A stretch of DNA of 36,179 nucleotides from Firmicutes bacterium UBA3936. GTDB lineage: Bacteria > Bacillota > Dethiobacteria > Dethiobacterales > Dethiobacteraceae. The notes under the pieces are model-generated. The model saw only the letters and a program-made list of their open reading frames with translations, did no database searches and had not been told where the DNA came from. The translations under genes and the position numbers were made by a program. Numbering within the stretch: position 1 is the stretch's first letter; each line of letters opens with the position of its first letter. Of this stretch, positions 30,393 through 36,179 are shown piece by piece. Location of the stretch: contig DGEC01000029.1 of the NCBI GenBank assembly GCA_002385745.1, positions 1 to 36,179 on the forward strand. Reading direction: 5' to 3'.

Positions 30393-33074
30393 CTACCGTC
30401 TTCCCGGAGGCCACGTCCCCGGCCGTCCTCCCGGAGTGTTTTCTTCCTCGTTATCATCATTTTCTCCGGGTTCTCCCTCTTCATCATCTTCTCCCGGCGG
30501 AGGGTTGGGTTCAGGATCGCCTACGACTACAGGATCAGAGACTCCCACTGCGATTTGTTCTCCTTCATTGTTAACTGCAATGACTTGATAGATATAGGTG
30601 CCGGAGGGCAGGGCTTCGTCTAAATAGGAAAGAGAAACGGACACATGTTGCATGGAGATCAGTTCAAACATATTGTCATTTTTGTTCCTGCGGGAGATAT
30701 AATAAGCCTCTGCGCCTCTTATCCTTCTCCAGCTTAACAAGATATCGCCGTCTTTATTAAGCAGCCTGGCATGCAGGCGCAATTCATCATCATGGTGCTG
30801 GTAAAATGGAGAGTGTTTACTGCAAGTTTCAGTGGGAGGCACTCCTTCGGCAGCGTCTTCCGGAATGCGGCCCGGTGCTCCATTCCAGCGCTCATCTGTG
30901 GCAATATATTCGGGGCGCTTGAAAAAGATCTGTGTTTCCGACGGGCAGAACTCTGAAGCGAGAAGGCCCGTTTCCCTGCAGACTTCTACTGCAATATGCC
31001 TGTCGCACGTTTCCGTAGGAATGGTTTCAACGGTGAACCAGTCAGTTGTAATATCCGCTTCGGGACAGTGCTCTCCGGCCCGCAAACCGCTCTTTTTGCA
31101 GATGGCAACCTGCTTCAGGGAACCTGGCCGGGTGAAATTCTTTACCGGCAGGTCTTCATGTATTGCTTTTAAGACCGGATTCATAAACTGTCCGATAACA
31201 TAGTAGGACTCATAAATACCCGTTTTATTTCTGTTCTCCAGCGTGTAATCTTCCCCGACACGGATCACGGCAACATAATCGGGAGTATAAGCAGCCATCC
31301 AGGCATCCCGTTTTTTATCCGATGTGCCTGTTTTGGCGGCAACCGGCCGGCCGATGCGCAGGTATGTTGCCGTACCGGATTGAACGGCGTCAATAAGGCA
31401 GCTTGTGGTTAGCCAGGCCGCTTCCTCGGACATAACTACTTCCCGTTTAGGTTGATATTCATATATAACGTTTCCTTCGTGGTCAACGATTTTCGTAATT
31501 GTTGTCAAATCAGTGCGGACGCCCTCATTGGCAAGGACGGAATAAGCCTGGGCAATCTGCCAGGGGGTTACGCCGCTGATTCCGCCCACAACCAGGGCCA
31601 GCCCGACATCCTGCTCGGCAAACTCAATACCCATCTTTGCAGCATATTCTTTTCCTGTTTCCACACCAAGCTGGTTGAAAAGGCGGATTGCCGGCACGTT
31701 GCGGGACAACGCCAGAGCCCTGCGGGCAGACATCAGTCCCATAAATCTCATATCGAAGTTTTCCGGGTAATAGGGGGGAGTTCCCGGGAAGAAGCAGGGG
31801 GAGTCGTCCAAGACTGTGGCAGGAGTGGCCAGTCCCTTATCAAAAGCCGGTCCGTATGCCAAAATTGGCTTCAGGACAGAGCCGACCTGATATTTTTGAT
31901 CAGTGACGCGGTTAAACAGGTCGCTGCCGCTGCTGTCATAGCTGCGGCCGCCTACCATGGCTGCCACTTGGCCGGTAGCGGGCTCGGCTACAATTAAGGC
32001 AACCTGGGTTTCGTCCCTCAACCGCTTGTAGTTGTCCGGATTTTCAACAACTTCCGTTACCGCCTGCTGAATCCGCTGGTCCAGGGTTGTGTATACATGC
32101 AGTCCGCCGGTATAGATCTTTTTCTGGATTTCCGCCGGCGAAAGGTCCTGGTAACCGGGCAGGGTAGAGAGAATATCCGGCAGTTCGTCCATGATTACAT
32201 AATCGACAAACCAGGGATGGGGATATTTCCGCTTGGGAATGCCGGCCAGAGTCAGTTCTTCCCGGTAGGCTGCATCCGCTTCCGCCTGGGTAATTCTACC
32301 CGTCTTCACCATCTGGTACAGGACAACCTTTTGCCTTTTTTTCGCTTCTTCAAAATTCCTGTAAGGAGAATACCTGCCCGGCAGGTTGGGAATTCCGGCC
32401 AGCATGGCAGCTTCGGCAAGTGTCAGGTCCTTGGCGCTTTTGCCAAAATATGTCCGGGCGGCTGCTTCCACACCATAGGCGTTGTAATCAAAAAAGATGC
32501 GATTGAGATATAGCTCCAGAATCTCCTCTTTGCTGAAAATCCGCTCAAGTTTATAAGACAGGTATACCTCCTGAATTTTCCGCTTGATTGTTTTCTCCGG
32601 AGTCAGGTATGCATCTTTCACGAGCTGCTGGGTAATGGTGCTTCCGCCCTGGGTAGTGCCGTCCTGCCTGGTCAGGTTATGCCAGAGGGCGCGCAAAATG
32701 CCCCGGATATCAAAACCCATATGCTCTTCAAAACGCTCGTCTTCGATGGAGATAAATGCATCAATAAGATAAGGTGATATTTCGTCAAGACTGACGATAA
32801 TGCGGTTTTCCACCCCCATTATAGGAGTGACTAAATTGCCGTCCTTATCATAAATAAATGATGTTTCTGCCGGTTCAAGCTGTCCCAGGTCAAATTCAGG
32901 CAAGTCTTTAAGGAAGTATTTGACGGCTGCATAAGATGTAATGGCTGAAACTGTTGCTAAGAAAATAAAAACAACTGCCAGCAAAAAAAGAAAGCGCTTC
33001 AGTTTTTGCCCTTTTACTTTTTTTTCTCTGTAATACCTCCTGGTTTTTTTCCCCTCTTTTATATTTCTACGCAT
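30393..33074 (-). CDS. Class A penicillin-binding protein (PBP1A family)
   Basis: An 893-residue bifunctional peptidoglycan synthase anchored by one N-terminal helix (about 28-50) after a very basic cytoplasmic tail. The glycosyltransferase (GT51) domain shows EDERFEEHMGFD (catalytic E111), GGSTITQQLVKD and RKIQEVYLSYKLE. The transpeptidase has the three penicillin-binding motifs: S399-V-L-K402, SRN 457-459 and KTGTS 581-585. A cysteine-containing linker (C659, C670, C690, C699, C710) follows, then a fibronectin-III-like domain (about 765-850, ILLSWRRIRGAEAYYI to YIYQVIAVNNEGE) and a Pro/Glu/Asp/Gly-rich tail of about 40 residues. It polymerises and cross-links the wall outside the membrane. 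AAAGGAG precedes the ATG. It is monocistronic and divergent from tyrS. Confidence 0.97.
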   Translation of the reverse strand: MRRNIKEGKKTRRYYREKKVKGQKLKRFLFLLAVVFIFLATVSAITSYAAVKYFLKDLPEFDLGQLEPAETSFIYDKDGNLVTPIMGVENRIIVSLDEISPYLIDAFISIEDERFEEHMGFDIRGILRALWHNLTRQDGTTQGGSTITQQLVKDAYLTPEKTIKRKIQEVYLSYKLERIFSKEEILELYLNRIFFDYNAYGVEAAARTYFGKSAKDLTLAEAAMLAGIPNLPGRYSPYRNFEEAKKRQKVVLYQMVKTGRITQAEADAAYREELTLAGIPKRKYPHPWFVDYVIMDELPDILSTLPGYQDLSPAEIQKKIYTGGLHVYTTLDQRIQQAVTEVVENPDNYKRLRDETQVALIVAEPATGQVAAMVGGRSYDSSGSDLFNRVTDQKYQVGSVLKPILAYGPAFDKGLATPATVLDDSPCFFPGTPPYYPENFDMRFMGLMSARRALALSRNVPAIRLFNQLGVETGKEYAAKMGIEFAEQDVGLALVVGGISGVTPWQIAQAYSVLANEGVRTDLTTITKIVDHEGNVIYEYQPKREVVMSEEAAWLTTSCLIDAVQSGTATYLRIGRPVAAKTGTSDKKRDAWMAAYTPDYVAVIRVGEDYTLENRNKTGIYESYYVIGQFMNPVLKAIHEDLPVKNFTRPGSLKQVAICKKSGLRAGEHCPEADITTDWFTVETIPTETCDRHIAVEVCRETGLLASEFCPSETQIFFKRPEYIATDERWNGAPGRIPEDAAEGVPPTETCSKHSPFYQHHDDELRLHARLLNKDGDILLSWRRIRGAEAYYISRRNKNDNMFELISMQHVSVSLSYLDEALPSGTYIYQVIAVNNEGEQIAVGVSDPVVVGDPEPNPPPGEDDEEGEPGENDDNEEENTPGGRPGTWPPGRR

Positions 33075-33110
33075 TTATGTTCTCCTTTCCCAAGAAGAAG
33101 CTTTCACACA

Positions 33111-33139
33111 ATTATACCATAAGATTTTTACACCGGTAA
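33111..33139 (-). promoter_or_regulatory. Promoter of the PBP gene
   Basis: On the minus strand TTACCG (33134-33139), 17 bases, TATAAT (33111-33116) with TG one base upstream of the -10. The -35 matches poorly but the extended -10 compensates. Confidence 0.6.
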
Positions 33140-33182
33140 ACGCCAATGTCAGGGCGGGAAACAAACAGTCCTGTACCTTAAA

Positions 33183-33211
33183 TTGCAAAAGGGCACATCA
33201 TGTGTTAAAAT
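33183..33211 (+). promoter_or_regulatory. Promoter of tyrS
   Basis: TTGCAA (33183-33188), 17 bases, TAAAAT (33206-33211) with TG extension. Transcript start near 33218; the ~47-nt leader cannot contain a T-box. Confidence 0.7.
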
Positions 33212-33264
33212 TACATGAGAATTGCTGTCAGGGAGCAATAAGAGCTATTACGGGGGTTTTTTGC

Positions 33265-34476
33265 GTGGATGCACTGGAACAACTTAAGAAAATAAAAAAT
33301 AATACCGTGGAAATAATCAATGAGGAAGAACTGTTAAAAAAACTTAAACACTCTGTGGCAAGCGGCAAGCCGCTGCAGGTAAAGCTTGGCCTTGACCCCT
33401 CGGCTCCTGATTTGCATCTGGGACATGCCGTCGTTCTTCGCAAACTGCGGGAACTGCAGGAAATGGGCCACCAAATAACAATTATACTTGGGGATTTTAC
33501 CGGCCGGATCGGTGATCCTACCGGCCGTTCGGAAACGCGGCAGCAGCTGACGGAGGAAGAAGTCCTGGCAAATGCCGCAACTTACAGAGAGCAGGTATTT
33601 AAAATCCTGGACCCGCACAAAACAAGAATTGCTTTTAACAGTGAGTGGTTGTCAAAACTTGATTTTGCCGCTGTCATTGAACTGGCGTCAAAATACACTG
33701 TTGCCCGGATGATGGAACGGGAGGATTTTGCCAAGCGTTACCAGGAAGGCCTGCCTATCAGCATTCATGAGTTCTTCTATCCCTTGATGCAGGGGTACGA
33801 CTCGGTGGCAATGCAGGCAGATATAGAGTTTGGAGCTACCGAACAGAAATTTAACCTTTTAATGGGCCGCCACCTGCAGCGCGAATACGGACAGGAACCC
33901 CAGATTTGCATTACGATGCCTATTCTGGTTGGCCTTGACGGGGTTAATAAAATGAGCAAATCGCTGGGGAATTATATTGGGATTACGGAAGAGCCGGCGC
34001 AAATGTACGGGAAAACCATGTCCATGGCAGATGAACTGATGCCCGACTATTACAGATTGGCCACTGACTACACGCCGGAAGAAGTCGATGCCGTGCTTGG
34101 GGACATAAAAAACGGTTCCCTTCATCCCCGGGATGCCAAAATGCGTCTGGCGCGCCGGATTGTAGAGCTTTATCACGGGCGGGAAGCTGCTGAAAAAGCG
34201 GAAGAAGAGTTCAAAGCTATTTTTAGAAATAAAGAATTGCCGAGCGACATTCCCGGGCTTGACATATCACCAATTGTCAAAGAAGGCAAGTTTGCTCTGT
34301 TAAAAGTTCTGACATTTGCCAAGCTTGCTTCCAGCAACAGTGAAGCCCGCCGCCTCATTCAGCAGGGCGGAGTAAAGGTGAACGGTGCCAGAATAACTGA
34401 TCTTGCGGCAGAACTGCCGGCAGAACCGGGAACAGTCATTCAGGTAGGCAAACGCAGGTTTATCAAAATAGAGTAA
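33265..34476 (+). CDS. tyrS: Tyrosine--tRNA ligase
   Basis: A 403-residue class I synthetase that makes Tyr-tRNA. The nucleotide-binding HIGH motif is HLGH (51-54), within LGLDPSAPDLHLGHAVVLRK, and KMSKS is at 229-233. GDFTGRIGDPTGRSETR is typical of the TyrZ-like bacterial branch. The C-terminal S4 RNA-binding domain (about 340-403, SSNSEARRLIQQGGVKVNG) is complete. The start is GTG 33265, eight bases after GGGGG; the longer frame to 33202 runs into the promoter. It has no T-box, in contrast to pheS. Confidence 0.97.
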   Translation: MDALEQLKKIKNNTVEIINEEELLKKLKHSVASGKPLQVKLGLDPSAPDLHLGHAVVLRKLRELQEMGHQITIILGDFTGRIGDPTGRSETRQQLTEEEVLANAATYREQVFKILDPHKTRIAFNSEWLSKLDFAAVIELASKYTVARMMEREDFAKRYQEGLPISIHEFFYPLMQGYDSVAMQADIEFGATEQKFNLLMGRHLQREYGQEPQICITMPILVGLDGVNKMSKSLGNYIGITEEPAQMYGKTMSMADELMPDYYRLATDYTPEEVDAVLGDIKNGSLHPRDAKMRLARRIVELYHGREAAEKAEEEFKAIFRNKELPSDIPGLDISPIVKEGKFALLKVLTFAKLASSNSEARRLIQQGGVKVNGARITDLAAELPAEPGTVIQVGKRRFIKIE

Positions 34477-34490
34477 TATATTTTGTTAAT

Positions 34491-34538
34491 AAAAAGGCTG
34501 CTGCAAACAGCTGTATGTTGTTGCAGCAGCCTTTTTTG
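34491..34538 (+). terminator. Intrinsic terminator after tyrS
   Basis: A very stable stem AAAAAGGCTGCTGCAA (34491-34506) with TTGCAGCAGCCTTTTT (34521-34536). Its core is the same sequence as in the terminator at 30351. Confidence 0.9.
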
Positions 34539-34571
34539 TGCTGCAGTTCGTCTGCTCCTAAAACTGCAGCA
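34539..34571. repeat. Perfect 10-bp inverted repeat before yunB
   Basis: TGCTGCAGTT (34539-34548) and AACTGCAGCA (34562-34571) flank 13 bases. No T tract follows, so it is not an obvious terminator. Confidence 0.6.
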
Positions 34572-34627
34572 TGACTGCCGCCCCGGCACTTTACTGAAGA
34601 TTTTTATCGTTCAATCTTCCCGTTATT

Positions 34628-34656
34628 GAATTGTCTTTTTTCTGCATACATATAAT
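34628..34656 (+). promoter_or_regulatory. Possible sigma-E-type promoter of yunB
   Basis: CATATAAT (34649-34656) is close to the mother-cell sigma-E -10 consensus, with a partial -35 match GAATTGT 14 bases upstream. yunB is a sporulation gene, so this is plausible. The -10 also satisfies sigma-A in part (TATAAT). Confidence 0.4.
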
Positions 34657-34684
34657 ATAGCGAGCTATAACGGGAGTGATATTT

Positions 34685-35362
34685 TTGTACCGCCGGCGAG
34701 TAAAAATAAGCAGGGAAGCGGTAATATTTCTGTCACTTGCTGTCTTTATTTTTATTGTCCTGCGTTTTTTGGCTCTGGTTGAACACAATATTCGCCCCAC
34801 CGTACTGGCCTATGCCCGGGCTAAAGCCGATGTCCTGGCAACCGAAGCCGTCAATAACGCCATCAGGGAAAAAACAGCCGGCGCCCTTGATTACCGGGAT
34901 TTTATTATCGTGAACAAAGATAACAGGGGCAGGATTGTTTTGGCCCAGGTCAACAATATGAAGGTAAACAGCTTCATGTCCGAAACTACATTATGCGTTA
35001 AGGATGCTCTGCTTGCCTTGGGCAGGGAAAAAATCCGCATACCGTTGGGGCAAGTTTTCGGGAGTTTGATATTTGCCAACACCGGCCCGAAAATTCCCGT
35101 TACACTCACACCGGTAGGTTATGTCGGCACAAGGATTATTGATGAGTTTGAAGAAGCCGGCATTAACCAGGTCCGGCATAAAATTTACCTGGAAATCAGT
35201 TCCGATATACAGGTGGTAATCCCCTTTATATCCGATGTAACGACAGTCTCCGTAACCGTACCGTTGGTTGACGCCATCTACCCGGGAGAAGTTCCCGATA
35301 CCGTAATAAACCTGGAGTTTCCGTCCGGTCCGAAAATACCTGCGGAGAATTTTGACTCATAG
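34685..35362 (+). CDS. yunB: Sporulation protein YunB
   Basis: A 225-residue protein of the YunB family, required for sporulation in Bacillus. A basic N-terminus and one membrane helix (about EAVIFLSLAVFIFIVLRFLA) are followed by an extracytoplasmic part: RPTVLAYARAKADVLATEAVNNAI, VNNMKVNSFMSE, IPLGQVFGSLIFANTGPKIPVTLTPVG and a late IPFISDVTTVSVTVPLVDAI. The start is TTG 34685, four bases after GGGAGTGAT; GTG 34676 overlaps that site. The protein probably sits in the mother-cell or outer forespore membrane. It is preceded by the CATATAAT box. Confidence 0.9.
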   Translation: MYRRRVKISREAVIFLSLAVFIFIVLRFLALVEHNIRPTVLAYARAKADVLATEAVNNAIREKTAGALDYRDFIIVNKDNRGRIVLAQVNNMKVNSFMSETTLCVKDALLALGREKIRIPLGQVFGSLIFANTGPKIPVTLTPVGYVGTRIIDEFEEAGINQVRHKIYLEISSDIQVVIPFISDVTTVSVTVPLVDAIYPGEVPDTVINLEFPSGPKIPAENFDS

Positions 35363-35380
35363 TTGCAGACAGGTTAATAT
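35352..35380 (+). promoter_or_regulatory. Promoter of the LigD-type phosphoesterase gene
   Basis: TTGACT (35352-35357), 17 bases, TAATAT (35375-35380). It overlaps the last codons of yunB. Confidence 0.55.
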
Positions 35381-35436
35381 AATACTGGTGAGGCTCATAC
35401 TTTTTACTTTAGCAGTAATGATAAAGAGGTGAAAGA

Positions 35437-35994
35437 GTGCCCGGCAAGACACTATTGTTTGTGGTACAGCAGCACCATGCCACTCATATGCACTGGGATT
35501 TCCGCCTGGAGATGGACGGTGTGCTTGTTTCCTGGGCTGTTCCCAAAGGCCCCAGCATTAGACCGTCAGAAAAGCGTTTGGCCATCCGGGTAGAGGATCA
35601 TGTATACGGCTACAAGGATTTCGAGGGAGTAATTCCGGGGAATGATTACGGGTCGGGCAAAGTAATTATCTGGGATCGGGGAGAATACAAACCGAAAGAT
35701 GTTGACCCTGAATGCAATCTCCATGACAAATGGCTGTCCGGTGGGGTACTTGAATTTACACTCTATGGTTCGAAGCTGAAGGGCGACTGGGTTTTGGTGA
35801 AGACTAAAAAAAGACTTTATGGCGAAGATTCTTGGCTGCTGATTAAAAAGAATGACTCCTATGCAGGCAGCGGCAATATTGTCGAAATGTGTCCTAATTC
35901 CGTGCTTTCCGGCAAGACCGTTGATCAGATTAATGAAGAAGACGGGCTGTTTGATCCAAAAAACTATGAAAAAAGTATTCCCGATTCCGGTTGA
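35437..35994 (+). CDS. Stand-alone LigD-type DNA 3'-phosphoesterase
   Basis: A 185-residue protein equal to the phosphoesterase module of bacterial ligase D, which trims 3' phosphates and ribonucleotides at DNA ends during repair. The core is FVVQQHHATHMHWDFRLEMD (His, His, Asp, Arg active-site set), VSWAVPKGPS, then VEDHVYGYKDFEGVIP, GNDYGSGKVIIWDRGEY and a C-terminal VLVKTKKRLYGEDSWLLIKK. No ligase, polymerase or Ku gene is in this window. The start is GTG 35437 with AGAGGTGA upstream; no ATG is available. A 35-residue C-terminal tail follows the domain. The stop codon lies in the -35 box of the next promoter. Confidence 0.92.
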   Translation: MPGKTLLFVVQQHHATHMHWDFRLEMDGVLVSWAVPKGPSIRPSEKRLAIRVEDHVYGYKDFEGVIPGNDYGSGKVIIWDRGEYKPKDVDPECNLHDKWLSGGVLEFTLYGSKLKGDWVLVKTKKRLYGEDSWLLIKKNDSYAGSGNIVEMCPNSVLSGKTVDQINEEDGLFDPKNYEKSIPDSG

Positions 35995-36019
35995 CAAACT
36001 TTTTAAACCATGCTAATAT
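35991..36019 (+). promoter_or_regulatory. Strong promoter at right edge (1)
   Basis: TTGACA (35991-35996), 17 bases, TAATAT (36014-36019) with TG one base upstream. It transcribes toward the right edge. Confidence 0.7.
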
Positions 36020-36128
36020 GATTCTTGCGCTGCTAATTATAAAGCCTGAAATAATGGGTATTTTTGCCACTATCTAGCAGAGCTAAACATGTCGGCAGTC
36101 GGGATAAAAAATACCAAAAAAAGGACTG

Positions 36129-36157
36129 TTGACAGTAAGTCGAAAAATTGTTATGAT
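36129..36157 (+). promoter_or_regulatory. Strong promoter at right edge (2)
   Basis: TTGACA (36129-36134), 17 bases, TATGAT (36152-36157). The transcript would begin near 36164, and the gene lies outside the window. Confidence 0.75.
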
Positions 36158-36179
36158 AGAGTTCCGGCTGCGAGGCAGC

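Noticed and set aside
36036..36115. Purine-riboswitch-like sequence (TATAA...TGA...AATAATGG)
   Set aside because: Only the first few bases resemble the consensus; the conserved loop sequences and three-way junction cannot be matched.
1..36179. CRISPR arrays, insertion sequences, prophage or integrase genes
   Set aside because: No regularly spaced repeats, transposase motifs or terminal inverted repeats were seen; the gene content is ordinary chromosomal.

Overview
The window reads as chromosome of an endospore-forming, anaerobic, moderately GC-rich Firmicute of the class Clostridia; I cannot name the genus from sequence alone. The reasons are a single-chain pyruvate:ferredoxin oxidoreductase, sporulation genes ytxC and yunB, a DUF3787 (spore-surface type) and a DUF1540 small protein, a SCIFF-type radical SAM maturase, a T-box leader, Bacillus/Clostridium-like gene order (ytxC-thrS, infC-rpmI-rplT, methyltransferase-pheS-pheT, zapA-cvpA-polX-mutS2) and strong AAGGAGG-type ribosome binding sites. 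Almost everything is on the + strand. Clear minus-strand genes are a QueG-like ferredoxin, the DUF3787 gene, a tRNA-Val(GAC) and a class A penicillin-binding protein. I see no insertion sequence, integrase, prophage or CRISPR array.

Region 1 (1-13.6 kb) is metabolic and the least conventional. It holds an AT-rich unknown gene, a QueG-like iron-sulfur protein divergent from a cyclase/formamidase-type hydrolase, the 1174-residue PFOR, and a two-gene biotin-dependent carboxylase (biotin carboxylase plus carboxyltransferase/biotin carrier). The carboxylase has a ~260-nt untranslated leader containing two hairpins, an 11-bp long-range helix and an intrinsic terminator, which looks like an uncharacterised attenuator. 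It is followed by a translationally coupled pair: a hydantoinase/oxoprolinase-like ASKHA ATPase and a histone-deacetylase-like enzyme with an unusual four-cysteine C-terminal extension. PFOR and the carboxylase would both act near the pyruvate node if the carboxylase uses pyruvate, but its active-site loops diverge from pyruvate carboxylase.

Region 2 (13.7-23.4 kb) is translation: tRNA-Val, a DUF1540 gene, ytxC, thrS, the infC-rpmI-rplT operon (infC starts with AUU and has an attenuator-like leader), a SpoU/TrmH rRNA methyltransferase, a 31-codon yqzL-like gene, a Phe T-box riboswitch with a UUC specifier, and pheS-pheT. Region 3 (23.5-30.4 kb) is cell division and DNA maintenance: zapA, cvpA, a PolX homologue with an apparently ruined polymerase site but intact PHP nuclease site, a 3-methyladenine glycosylase, mutS2, then a SCIFF maturase without an adjacent SCIFF peptide gene.

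Region 4 (30.4-36.2 kb) holds the class A PBP (minus strand), tyrS, the sporulation gene yunB and a stand-alone LigD-type 3'-phosphoesterase. Two good promoters at the right edge drive something outside the window. Intrinsic terminators and sigma-A-type promoters delimit most transcription units. Function calls rest on motifs I can read; no database search was run.
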